Origin: Cryptomeria japonica
Taxonomy: Eukaryota > Streptophyta > Pinopsida > Cupressales > Cupressaceae
Direction of reading: 5' to 3'
Length of the DNA: 64,000 bases
Assembly (NCBI RefSeq): GCF_030272615.1
Contig: NC_081409.1
Coordinates: 612,247,755 to 612,311,754 of the forward strand
The notes below the pieces were generated by a model. The model ran no database searches. It saw nothing but the letters and a program-made list of their open reading frames with translations, and was not told the DNA's origin. Positions 46,525 through 58,990 of the stretch are shown here, one piece after another (position 1 is the first letter of the stretch; the number at the start of each line of letters is the position of its first letter). Made by a program: the position numbers and the translations under genes.

Positions 46525-47314
46525 TGTTAGGATTAATGATAGTCCCAAAGATACTGAGAGGGGGGTGAATCAGTATCTAACCGGTTGAGAGAATATTTAA
46601 CCTTATTAAGTATTTTGCATTCCAAAACAATGTACTGGTAAACAAGAATTAATGTAGTAAATAGGAACAGTAAAGACAGCATAGAAAACACACCATAACA
46701 CAAGATGTTTAACGAGGAAACCTGGTGTGGAAAAAACCTCGGTGGGATTTGTGACCCATAATATTCACTCACTGGCCAATGAATGGATATTACTTACAAT
46801 AAGGTGCCTGCACATGCAGGAAGGCCAACTGCCTAAAGCTCACTGCTCAATCTAAAAAATGGAAGTCTCAGTGACTTACAAATGGATTATGAAAATCCAA
46901 TATAATGTATTGCTACAATTCAACATCTGCTATGCCAGGTTCAGTACTGGTTTAATCTCATACTATAACCATAACCTTATACAAAATCTGCCTTAATATT
47001 CGCTCATCACTTCTACCATATCCATCTCTTGCATCTATCAATGATTTACAAGATCTCATACATATATGAGTCTATTACAATATGCCATGTTGGCTCTACA
47101 AAAGATATTTACAAATAAATACAATAAACAAAACTTTATTCATGTCGGCTAGGATGTTGGTATACATTGTTGTCGTTGTCGATGAAGTGTCTGCCAGTGC
47201 TAGTGCCTGCCAGTGTCTTTACCAGATGAATGTCGGATGGTTGCCTAAAGGTTGCCAGTAGGTTGCCATCAATGACAACACCATCATTTCTCACTAGAGT
47301 GTAGAATGCCAACA
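46525..47314 (-). repeat. Element C 3' LTR (790 bp)
   Basis: tgttaggattaatgatagtcc … gtagaatgccaaca; collinear with 52404-53201. Confidence 0.9.
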
Positions 47315-47329
47315 ATCTCCCCCTTTGGC
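47315..47329 (-). promoter_or_regulatory. Element C polypurine tract
   Basis: atctccccctttggc directly inside the 3' LTR, identical to that of A. Confidence 0.8.
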
Positions 47330-47515
47330 ATTGATGGCAACACATGAGAAAAATCCAAAAATCAATTCCCAAAAATGAAGTCCAAAACTTTGCCAAAAAT
47401 TTGTGCTCCCCCTGAGCAGATGACTTCCTCTGATTAGCCATTTTTTTCTGTCTACTACTCCCCCTTTGACATCAATGACAAAGGTTGTCAAAAATTGTCA
47501 AATGAATGTAGAATT

Positions 47516-50500
47516 TCACCATGAAGTTTGTAACCGGTTGGTTACAATCTAAAATAGACCGGCCAAAACCAAGTTTAAACTTTGCATGAACCTATTTTTG
47601 TCCTTCATAGCTGCCTCGGTGCTCTAGATTGTACCGGTGAGATGATGCATATGCTCCTCTGGTGACTTTTGACCTTGAATTAATGCCTCGGAGATCTCTT
47701 TCCTCAAAGAGATAAGGTTGTCTAATTTAGGACTAAGTTTGTGCTTAAGCTCTCTGGCTTTTGCCTTGATCCTTTCTTTCTCATTCTCTAGCTTTTCCAA
47801 TTTTTCCTCAAATCCTGCTCTCTTGTTCAATAACTGATATAGGTTCAGATGAACCAATGATATTATCAACTATATCATCTATCTCCTTTTGAACTTTTCT
47901 TATTTCCTTATCAATGTTCATTGTTAACAGATTTGTCTTGCATGTATCCCTGTACAATTCCTTGTACTCCAAAATTATTTTATTCAGTGCTGGTAAAAGT
48001 GTGTTAATGTGTTTCGTGCACTTCTTTATTGTTTCCTCAAAGAATTTTTCTTTTTCCTTTTCCATTTTCTCCTTAAATGTTTCCTCATTTATTTGATCAA
48101 CTGTTAAGATATTTCCAAAAATGAATTTAGACAATGTGTCTAATTGTCCTAAAGAATCCTTTACATTATCTACATTGCATTTTGGTGCAATCATCTTAAT
48201 AATAGGAATAGTGTCATCAATTTCATTATAGGCTAATGCATTACAATCAGTTATCTTCTTTATTGAGTCCAGAAGTACTTCAGTCACATTTGTAGGTCTG
48301 AATTCACTCAGTGAAGTAACAGATGTCTGACCAACTACCTTTACTATCTTAGTGCTTGTAGTACTAGTAACCAATTTGCTTGTTTCAACCGTTGGTGGAT
48401 CAGTCTAAGTTTGTGTTTCAACTAGCAATGGTTTAGGCTTCTCAGTGATTACCGTTTGTACTATCTCAATGTGTACATGTGTATCTATCAGTTTCTCTAT
48501 TGGTTTCTCTGAATTATATACTGTTGGTATCTCTGTGTTATCCACTGCCGGTATCTTTGATTCTATTAGTTTCATTGTTCCAACCTCTACATTACCAGTA
48601 TTCATTTCACTATCCAAAGGTTGTTCGGTATGCACTGTTTTCTCTGCTTGCTCTACTTGTATTCCAACCTCAATATTTTTTGTTAGTTTCTCAATGTTTT
48701 TCAATGTTAGCAACATTATCCTATGCCTCTGTGCTATCCTTATCCATAGTAATGTTCACTTCCTGAGTATCAATGTTCATGGTGTATAAAATTTCTGACT
48801 CAGGGTTAGTATCCACATGTATTGTGTTAACATCTTCAATAGTCAGTGTATCCTCAGTATTTGCCGATGTAGTAACCAAAGGTGGTGGTGGTAGGTTGTC
48901 ACTCACTTTTATGTTTGGTAATCCACCAAATTTACCTTTCCCCTTGTCTTTGTCCTTCTGATAAACTTTGAAAGTTTTCTTTGGTCTGTTTAACTCTTCC
49001 TATTTTTCCTTCTCAACAAAAAAGAGATCACATTTGTTTTTTGTTTCTTCTGCAATTTCATTGACTCTACCAGCCATTAGGCTCACATGTCGGTGACCAC
49101 TTGAGAAAACTGATCTGTTAGCTTCACTAATAAGTTCATCAATCTCCTCTACAGAGTTAACTGGATGAACAACCAAAAGTTTTTCAATCCTGAGTTTCTT
49201 ATCTAGCTCCATAACTGCAATTCTCTTAGCATCTAACCTTCTGTACAATTCATTAGGTAAGTCATCTACAACTTCTATTAACACTTTCTTATAAATATCT
49301 AGATGTAGAATTATGTTGTTCTCAACACTTTCCTTTTCTACATCAGTGAATGTATTATACAGTTTGATAACATTTGATAGATTGTCATCATCAATGATTT
49401 CACTCAATAAGTTATCCAGAGGTGGTATAACCTATTTTTGTTTCTTCTTCTTTGGTGTCAACTTCTTTGTCGGTGGTCTCACTACCTATTGCTTCTTCCT
49501 TGGTGTTCTTGTTTTCTTGGGTTGAGGAGAGGGTACCAGTGAAGGTTTTCTCTTCCTATCAACTCTTTTAAACTCTGTAGGTATTTCACTTTCTGATGAT
49601 TGACCAACCGATGAGAGATGTGCCTCTAGTTGTAATCCTTCTAGGTCACTTTCCTTAATACCAGTTATGTTCAAGACATTTTCCTTTATTTCCTTTGCTT
49701 GTTTTGTTGCACTTCTTATGTACTTTTCTCTTTTCTTCCTTTGTTTCAATGTTTGTACATCACTATCAATTGATTCTGCATTACCAAAAACCTTTTATTT
49801 CGGTTCTCTAGGTGCCTCTAATAAGGCTTTAGCATAAGTTTCAATGATATTTACATTTTCCTCATACCCCATTTCAGTTACCCATATAGCTCTAGGAAGA
49901 ACTACCTCCATCCATATTTCATCCTTTTTAATCACAAAGCATATTTCCTTGTTGTACTTGTCTACATACTCTGTGGTAGTCTCTCCCTTGTTTTCATTTT
50001 TTCTTTGAAGGTTTTGAAGTACTCTGTTATATTTTTTTCCTTGTCAGTGCCCATGTCGGTGAAGATTTCTAGCAATTGTTTTCCTACCGATATATCTTAT
50101 CCAAAATCTTTCTTTCCAATATCGGGAACTTCTTTTGTGAAATATAACATAAGACATACCAAAAGATTGCCAAAATGAAATGTTCCTTTCTTATCTCCTT
50201 TTATCTTTTTCAAGTTGTCTATTATTTTATCCTTTATCCACTCACATATATCTATTTTTGCATCATTATTCACCATATCATATGCACTTTTAATGAAAAG
50301 ACTAGATACTGAATTGAGTCGGTTTGCATGTGTGGTTTTGTAACCTAGGATCATGCTTATGAATCTGACATTTACATCTTTGATATCATTTACTCTGAGG
50401 GATCTACTATCATATGTTGCTCCTATTAATGTCATGACTGTGTTATTGGGAACCTTCTTAGTCTTATCTGTCCTGTTACTGGTGGAGGGTAAACCTGTCA

Positions 50501-50918
50501 CTGCCCTAATTGCTTCTTTGGTGATTTTGCAAACTGAATCTAGCCAAAGAAATTCTCCATGAACTCTGCTAAGGACAATTCTTACTACCTCCATAGGAAA
50601 TTAAGGGATGTCCAAAATTTCCAAAAAACCTAAAGTTTTAATTACCTTGTGTTCAGGTTTTATATTTCCATTTTCATCACAGATAACAATTTTAAACATT
50701 TTTGAAATTTCCTCAGAACCTAATTCCTCAATATTGCAATGAATATAGATTCTAGGGTTTTCAGCATAAGCAACACCTTTTGGAATTTTAGAAAAAGCAC
50801 CTATGGAATCATCTTGTTTCTCTATCTTAGGAATGATCTTAAAAACAGGCCTAGGGCATTTCACAACTTCCACAGTAATAGGGTTTACAATAAATTCTGG
50901 AGCAGAAGAGGAAGCCAT
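47516..50918 (-). pseudogene. Element C ORF2, unrecognised accessory protein, decayed
   Basis: ATG 50918 starts MASSSAPEFIVNPITVEVV, close to A (MASTSAIEYVANPTVVEII). About 1,130 codons run to TGA at 47516, with stops and at least three frame changes. Conserved stations include FGNLLVCLMLYF, DISVGKQLLEIF, NVRFISMILGYKT and the lysine-rich TPKKKK linker. The last part (48374-47516) is a long coiled coil, again like A. Conservation in A, B and C at different divergence levels argues that this protein was maintained by selection while the family was active. Its role is unknown. Confidence 0.72.
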
Positions 50919-51214
50919 TGAAAAATACCTTAAGTTGCCTGATAATGGTTGAGTGCTTGAAATAAATTGCTTAACTTCTTTGCCTTGGATGCCTTTGCTC
51001 GGATTTCGCACTCTTTGAAAGTTTGAATGCTCGGTGAATTGAAAAAGAGGGATAACCAATGATTTATAATGTCTTTTCTTCCAACAACCGCATTAAATGC
51101 TTGTCGGTTAAGTGAAAATTAACACATCTGTCGGTAAAGAAGAAATCTATCTTCTCACCATCTACCGAGGGTAATTTGTATGATATTCAACTTGCTGCAA
51201 TACCCCCAAAGGGT

Positions 51215-52359
51215 TAGTTCTCAGTTGGATGAAGAATCTTCTGCCGATGGAGTAATACTTTGTTCTACCAGTGAAGGAATCATCTCATCAACATTGTGAT
51301 CTCTCTTTCTAATCCATTGTCTTGAAAATTCTTGCTTTACCTCATCAACCTTCTACTTGCCTTTCAAACTGGGTCCTTTATTATTTGTCGGTGAAGTCTA
51401 GCTTCTACAAAATTTTGCAATATGTCCAATCTTGTTACAAGCATAACAAGTCACATGATTCTTCTGAATAACCTTTCCATATCCTATGTTGGTTTATGTT
51501 CTACATTGATTAGATAAGTGCCCAAATCTTCTACAAACATAATATTTTACATTCATTCTGTAGTTTCTGAATTGTGACCAACTTTGTTTCATTTGGAACA
51601 TTGACCGGTGGGTACATTAATGTTCTGATTGTTTCTAGATCTACATTGATTTTCTCTATGACCATACTTGTTATAGTTAAAGCACTTCCCATTAAATTTG
51701 TAAGCATTAGGTTGTCTTACTGGTTTGCTGTGATCCTGATTGTTTGTAGTACCGGAACTTTCTCCAACTTCAAATCCAAGTCCATTAGTATCTCCATTAG
51801 GTTTCTGACTTTTCAGCATATCATCAAGTTCTTCTAAACTTTTCTTGAATTTCTCTTTATGTTGATTTGCAGTAGCCAACTCATTTTCCATAATTTCCAT
51901 CTGTCTCATAAGTTCAGTTTTATCATGTTCCATGTGAATCAGATCTGTCTTTAACATATCATTTTCATGACTGAGTCTTAGATTTTCATTTCTAGCATCA
52001 TTGAGTCTCCTAGTCAATTCATCTTCATTCTTCTTTTTGTCTTCAATGTCTTTACAAAATCTCATAGTCATGTCTTGCATTTCAGTCCTCATATTCATGT
52101 TTTCTTGCCTCAATTTGTTCACAAGATCATTAAGAGTTTCCTTTTCATCATCATCACTTTGCATCTTCTCATGAAGTTATTTTCTTTTATTTCTAGAAAT
52201 AGTAAGATTCTCCTGAAGTCCTTGAAAGAATTCTTGTGTAGTCCTTAGATCATCTTCAAGTTTGATATTCTTCAACTTCTTTGAATCATAGTCCACAAGA
52301 GCTCCTTCTAATTGCTTTCTTAAGTTCTCTATATGTACTGGTGTCAGAATCTTCTTCAA
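51215..52359 (-). pseudogene. Element C gag-like ORF, decayed
   Basis: Coiled coil (IENLRKQLEGALVDYD, NDLVNKLRQENMNMRTEMQD), then GLGFEVGESSG and the knuckle CFNYNKYGHRENQC (second Cys lost). Later knuckles are recognisable only across frame changes and stops (51590-51400). A stop after SRNKRK interrupts the coil. The same protein as in A, with no UBN2 domain. Confidence 0.72.
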
Positions 52360-52389
52360 GCTGTTAGGATTTTGAAAATAGAGAACCAG

Positions 52390-52401
52390 GCTCTGATAAC
52401 A
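52390..52401 (-). promoter_or_regulatory. Element C primer-binding site
   Basis: The complement is TGTTATCAGAGC, one change from the tRNA-Met site. Confidence 0.85.
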
Positions 52402-52403
52402 AT

Positions 52404-53201
52404 TGTTAGGATTAATGATAGTCCCAAAGATACTGAGAGGGGGGGGTGAATTAGTATCTAACTGGTTGAAAGAATATTTAACCTTATTAAGTATTTTACA
52501 TTCCTAAACAATGTACTGGTAAACAAGAATTAACGCAGTAAATAGGAATAGTAAAGACAACATAGAAAACACACCATAACACAAGATGTTTAATGAGGAA
52601 ACCCGGTGTGGGAAAAACCTCGATGGGATTTGTGACCCACAATATTCACTCACTGGCCAATGAATGGATATTACTTACAGTGAGGTGTCTGCACATGCAG
52701 GAAGGCCAACTGCCTAGAGCTCACTACTCAATCTACAAAATGGAAGTCTCACTGACTTACAAATGGATTATGAAAATCCAATATAATGTATTGCTACAAT
52801 TCAACATCTACTATGCCAGGTTCAGTACCGGTTTAAGCTCATACTATAACCATAACCTTATACAAAATCTACCTTAATATTTGCTCATCACTTCTACCAT
52901 ATCCATCTCTTGCATCTATCTATCTAAATGATTTACAAGTTCTCATACATATATGAGTCTATTACAGTATGCCATGTTGGATTTACAAAAGATATTTACA
53001 AATAAATACAATAAACAAAACTTTATTCTTGTCGACTGGGGTGTCAGTATAAATTGTTGTCACTGTCGGTGAAGTGTTTGCCAGTGTCGGTTCCTGTCGG
53101 TGTCTTTACCAAATGAATGCCAGATGGTTTCCTAAAGGTCGCTGGTAGGTTGCCATCAATGACAATACCATCATTTCTCACTAGAGTGTAGAAAGCCAAC
53201 A
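52404..53201 (-). repeat. Element C 5' LTR (798 bp)
   Basis: tgttaggattaatgatagtcc … gtagaaagccaaca, with the gtgtgggaaaaacctcgatgg block at about 52605. Confidence 0.9.
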
Positions 53202-54186
53202 CCAACATTTCATCTTCCTCCTTACCCTTATTATTGTTTGTTTTTTCATCCTCAATATCCTTATTAGAAGAAATAATAATCTCCCTTTTCACCTTGTTTA
53301 TCCCCTTACTGGTCTTCTTGGTCCTTAGGGTTTGCTTACCCATATTCTTTCTCTTCTTTCTTTTTATGAATTTATCATCAAAAGACTCATCCTCGGAGTC
53401 TGAAAGGTTAGAATCCACAGCGGTCCCCTTGCTCTTTCCCTTGGTCTTCCCCTTGTTGCTGAAATCCTCAAACTCACCTTCAGTTTTAGAATAGAGATTG
53501 AACCCACTATTATCACTTTCAGTATCATCATCCCTAATTTTTTTGCCTCTACTTATGGGTTTCTCAATAGTTTTCCCCTTCAACATCTTATAAACTAAAA
53601 CCATTAAACCCTTGTGGAGGGCATGGTCTCTTTGAGAGTCTTTCTGCACTTCACGAATAGTATGATCCATAGAGCATGCAAGATATTAAGGTATACTAAC
53701 CTTGTCACCATGGCGAAAGTGATTGAGCAGCACAAAATGATGCCCATAAGTCCTTGTGAATCTCCTATCCAAAGTAATGTAGTTGATGGTGGCAAATAGC
53801 ACAAAACTCCACAGCCTGCAAGTATGCTTAAGGGAATGGTAGGGATTATCCGCCTTCACCAATTTCCTTTTTTCTCCATCAGTGATAGGAAACCTATCCG
53901 CAGCCTTATCAGACACACTTCGATCTCTGTAAAATTTAATACCTTCTTTAACCATACCCATAGCTTTAGCAATGACATCTTCATCCACCTTCATCATTTG
54001 GGTACCAACAAGAACCTTACCATTCTTCTAGTTTTTTATGAAATGCTTAGTGACAGTAGGGTCTTTGCCACAGAGCCTTTCCATAAAAACACTCAAACCT
54101 CCCTCTTGAAGAATCTCCCAAACTTCATTGTTTTTCTTCCAATCTGAGCAAGAAGCCAGTTCAAACCTCTTTTTATTACCTCCCAT
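53202..54186 (-). pseudogene. LINE L ORF3, N-terminal half, downstream of RNase H
   Basis: A single frame from ATG 54186 (MGGNKKRFELASCSDW) to element C at 53202, continuing at 46519-46044, gives about 486 codons. The first 200 residues look alpha-helical (LQEGGLSVFMERL, DVIAKAMGMVKEGIKFYRD, LWSFVLFATINYITLDRRF). A segment YLACSMDHTIREVQKD follows, then a Lys/Asp/Ser-rich region with basic clusters (IKRKKRKNMGKQ) and the coiled coil. In-frame stops: TAG after FIKN and TAA before YLACS. A third ORF after RNase H is not part of the standard plant L1 plan. I cannot name it; the layout resembles ORF2 of A/B/C. Confidence 0.65.
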
Positions 54187-54288
54187 ATTACCCTTAATTT
54201 CACAATTCCTCCTTATCTCAACTCTGTTATTTTCTCTATGATCTTTGTGAAGAAACCTAATTATTTTGTTGTTTTTATGAAGAACCAC

Positions 54289-57200
54289 CTATAATCTGTG
54301 CCAAGTAAATATGATATGACAAATAATAAAACAAGCCTCGTCGCCATGGTGATCAATCATAGAAAAATGAGGAAAAGGCATTAGAAATTGTGATTAGCAA
54401 AGACATGTTGCTTCATCTGGATATGGTCCAGTTCTATCAAAGATTTCACCTCGCACTTGAGATTACTCTCACCATAAAGCGTAATGATTTTGTTAGAGCG
54501 GAAAGCCAGGTTGGTAGCCCAATCAGAACACATGTTGGCTTCTCTATAATCATGTGTGAAATGAACATTTCAAAAGTCTCACTAATTTCCTTCGCATTTT
54601 TTATGGCATTGTATATAGACCAAGAGGGAGGGAAAACATTATTCAAGCAATTAATAATGTTCACAAAATCACCTTCAACCCAAACTTAAGTGCAATTGGA
54701 GTCTTTAGCAAGAACCAACCCATGATAAGCAGCAATGGCCTCAGCAACATGGTTGATTTGATTACCTATAGGAATACATTTGATAGCTTTTCATATTCCC
54801 CCTTCATCCCTTAAAACCACACCACACCCTACATTGCCAGGGTTACCCTTGGAACCACCATCAAAGTTAATTTTCATCCATCCATGAGGGGGGCGTTCCC
54901 ATCTCACCTCTTCTCTAGGATTAGCATGTATGATGTCATTCCCCTTTATTCTCCAATTCTTGAAAATGATGTTATCACCTTGATCTTTGCGGTTTATTAT
55001 TTCACCAGTGATGTAGAGGTTCTCCACCATATGTCTTTTGATTTTCTCAAAAATAATTTGAGCTTTTGAAGCCTTATCTCTGAACACTCTATCATTTCTT
55101 TCTTTCCAGATTCCCCAACAAATATGGAGTAAAGAAAATCTCCATAACAAAGTAACTAAATTATTCTTTGAAGGGTGGAACCAGGAATTAAAAACATCTT
55201 GGACAGCTTCAGGGAAGACCCATCTGACATTGAAGTTGTCCAGACATCTAGCCCAAATATCAGCAAAGAAGGGACAATGGATAAACATATGATTAATGGT
55301 TTCCTCATTCTGCATACAAAGATGACAAATACTAGGCAAAAAAAAACCTCTAGTTTTGAGATTGTCACTCGTCAGAATCTTATTTTGAAGGACAGTCCAG
55401 AAAAAATATTGATTTTGGGAATAAGGCCTTTCACCCAAGCCTTAGCCCAAGAAGGACTCTCCTGACTAGAATATTTCTGAAAATAAAGAGAGGAGACAGA
55501 AAATCTACCATCAGCAGTAAGTTTCCAGATAAGCTAGTCCTTGTCATCAACCACCACCATAGAATTCATAATTTTATTCAGATGCTCAAGGGAAGGCTCA
55601 ATAGAGGATAAGTCCTTCCACTGACCTAAATTCCAGTAGTTAGCCATAGTAGTACCAAATTTTTCCTTACACTAATCCTAAAATTTTCCCCACTCAGGAT
55701 TGTCACCGATGGGGGAGTCTAACAACCAAGTGTCTTCCCAAAATTTAATGAAATTATCCTTCCCCACCTTCCATTTCACTCCTTTGACTATTATATCTCT
55801 AGTTCTAGTGACATTTTTCCAGATGTTGGAACCAATCAGAATATCTTCAGCCTTGAGGAAACTATGAAGGGCAGGGAACCGTCTTTTATACTTATTGTCC
55901 CATATCAATTTCCATTCTCCCTCAGTATTATAACCTCTCCATATCTGCTTAGCCATGAGAATCTCATTCATATCTCTGATTCTTCTAACACCAAGTCCTC
56001 CTTTTCTTATAGGTTTGCACACCTTTTCCCATGTAATCAAATTCATTCTCTTCTTTTCCTCAACCCTAGTCCAAAGAAAGGTTCTTTGAATTTTTTCAAT
56101 AGCCTCTGCAAACTTAACAGGGATTCTAAAAAGACCGATGGCATATAGAGGGATACTCTGAAGAGTAGATTTCAGAAGCTAGACCTTTCCCACTTGACTA
56201 GGCAAACAGCCTTTCCATCCAGCTAACTTCATATGAATTTTATCCACTAGAGTGCCCCATAAGGTATCATGAGGCACCTAACATAAAGGGAGCCCAAGAT
56301 AGAAAGTAGGTAGATTCCCAATTTGGCTACCCAAAATATTACTAATCTTTGTCTATCTTCTCTCCAGAGTGTTTATGAAATAAATAAAACTTTTAGACCA
56401 GTTAATCAGTTGACTACTAGCAATCCCATATTTGTCCAAAGATTTCTTTAAGCTTCTAGAATCTTTCACAGAAGAATTCCCCATAATAATTGAGTCATCC
56501 ACAAATTTCTGATGAGAACACACTTGGTCAGCTGATGAAGGTTTAAGCCCTCTAAACTCTCCCTTCTCAACTAGTTTTCTAATAAATATGCCCAAGCATT
56601 CCACCATGATTATGAAAAGAACAGGGGAGAGAGGATCCCCCTATCTAAGACCCCTGGAGGACTTGAAAAAGGGAGAAGGAGACCCATTGACCAACACAGA
56701 AAAAGAAGTAGAGGAAACCAATTGCACGACTAAACTAATGCTTCTTGAACAAAATCCAAAGGCAGAAAGAACAGTCTACATAAAGCCCCAGTCAACTCTA
56801 TCATAGGTTTTAGATAAGTCAAGCTTTAGAAAGAAACCTTCTTTTTTAGCCCTAGAAAGAGAATTAATATTCTCATGGACCATGATTATCGAGTGCAAAA
56901 TTTTCCTCCCAGGGACAAAACCACTTTGATGAGGAGATATGATGGAGGGGAGCAAAGTCAGAATTCTAGAGGTCGACTTTAGAGATAATCTTGTACAAAG
57001 AATTGCACAGGCTGATGGGTCTAAAAATATCCATGGAGTCAACTCCCATCTTCTTGGGAATAAGAGCAATGAAAGTACCATTCAATTCTTTCAAAATTCT
57101 CCTAGTACCAAAGAATTCTTTCACAGCACTGGTAACATCCCTTCCAACAATATGCCAATACATTTGAAAAAAGAACATAGGGAAACCATCCGAGCCCGGG

Positions 57201-57902
57201 GCCTTATTACCTTCAAAAGAGTTGTCAACTTTCAAAATCTCATCATTAGTTGGGATAGCATTAAGATAGGAATTCTAGTCAACATCTAAGATAGAAGGGA
57301 TGCAGTCCAAAAGGTCCCTTTGAGCTTGAAGGTCTAGGTTCTGATCCTTAGTCAAAAGGTTGGAGAAGAACTCTAAGGTAGCTTTCCTCATAGAATCTTC
57401 AACATCAATAGTTATTTCATTGACTTTAAGCTAAGAAATCCTATTGATAGCCTTGTGTTTCAAAGTGGACATGTTAAATTATTTGGTGTTTCTATCCCCC
57501 TCCTTCAGCCATATATTTCTCGACCTTTGTCTCCAAAAATTTTCTCCTTTGGCTATGATGTCATGATATTTCATAAGAATCTCATCTTCAACCTCTCTAG
57601 AGACATTGTCGTAGCCATTATTCTGAATCTCATCCTGGATATCTTTCAGATCTAAGAGAATGGCAGCTTTGGAGACAAAAATGTTCCCAAAGGAGTCCTT
57701 ATTCCATCTTTTAACATTGTCTTTCACAAACTTCAACTTTTTGACCACCTTATACATAGAATTTCCTTCAATTATAACCTGCCACCAATCCTTGATTTTT
57801 CTTTCAAGGTCTAGGTGTTTGGTCCACATTCTTTCAAATATATAAGGGAAATGTCTCCTTCCCTACTTGGGATCAGCATTAAAAGATATGGGATAATGAT
57901 CC
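54289..57902 (-). pseudogene. LINE L ORF2: reverse transcriptase, zf-RVT and RNase H, decayed
   Basis: After the endonuclease end (HYPISFNADP near 57880) come FWRQRSRNIWLKEGD, then NKAPGSDGFPMFFF, FIALIPKKMG, SLCNSLYKIISKV, HQSGFVPGR and KLDLSKTYDRVDW. The catalytic QKFVDDSIIMG lies near 56500. The thumb region, zf-RVT (ILTSDNLKTRGF … HMFIHCPF, about 55400-55270) and RNase H (INFDGGSKGNPGNVGCGVV near 54850) follow, ending at TAG 54289-54291. Domain order and motifs are typical of plant L1 with RNase H. Multiple stops and frameshifts make it inactive. Confidence 0.87.
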
Positions 57903-58990
57903 TATTGGATCTCAAATCAACAGATTGGATAGGTTCTAAGGAAATGCCAACTCCTATGATCAAACCCTCTAGTTGACTTGGCCAACTTATAGAGTGAACC
58001 TATTTGGTTACTAACTCCCTCACTTTAGGCTCTACAAGACCTAGGCAAGTATACCTATTCACTAGTGGCTTTTGATGACTAATGCTTTTTATAGTAGATT
58101 GAGCATCTTGGTCTAAATTCTTCCTTGCCTCAAAATGACATAGTTTCCTAGGATACATGATTTTAGATGAGTTCAAGATTGTTGTTGTGGAAGCTATTCG
58201 ATCTTTGTACTTGAAATTTATATGTATGTATACTATCGCTAATTGGTTCTATGAATCCTACTCACTCATCCTATAGTTTTAATGCAAAGGTAATTAATAT
58301 GGTAAAGGGTGTGATTTGTGAATGACCAGTGTCTTTCCTGTTATCTAGGCTACAGAGTCTTATATTTATCTAAGACTTAATGTATGATTTGTGAGATAGT
58401 TTTTAAACCTACCCCCTTTGGTAAATCTGTTAGTTACTATTTCTTATGAGATCTGCTAAATGTTTATATCATAAACCGCCTAACCCTAACCTTAAGGGAC
58501 CATTCAAGGAAGAACTACAAGGAACAATTACAATCCGCGAGTAGATCTTTTTAATCCAAATTTATAACATAGGAACATAGACTTCACTGTAAGAATACGA
58601 ATAACCTTATCTTCTTTAGATAATATCACAAACAACTACCTATAAAAAATGAGATAATCCACAGCACATATGCAGAAGAAAATGACTGATTCTATTAATA
58701 ACTTCAAAATGGTACAATAGTATGCCAGAGGCTATAGTATCTGTCCAGTATCTAATATTCTAATAATGTCTTCATTTTACAAAATTTGCTCATATAAGTA
58801 TCTGAGCAACACCTATTCTATGAGAATTTATGTCCCTTCATCATTAACAATCTGATTAGAATTGCCTAACAAAGTGAAAAATAAAAAGATTAAGCATGTC
58901 GAGATGATTAATATAACTATCATTCTTATAGCATCTAGCGGCCACACTCTTCCTCTTCATATCTACCAATGAAAAGAGATCAAACACTGC
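57903..58990. other. Element H 3' non-coding region
   Basis: About 1.1 kb without an ORF between the H ORF stop and the element end. AT-rich. I see no terminal repeat matching the other end. Confidence 0.5.

Larger units (their letters stand above)
46525..53201 (-). mobile_element. Element C: complete pol-less LTR retroelement (6677 bp)
   Basis: Third copy of the A/B family on the minus strand. LTRs are 46525-47314 and 52404-53201. The target duplication is ccagc (46520-46524) against ccaac (53202-53206), one mismatch, supported by exact restoration of the LINE L ORF3 frame. Primer site, gag-like ORF, ORF2 and polypurine tract are in the same order. It is closest to A in sequence. No pol. 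Confidence 0.9.
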
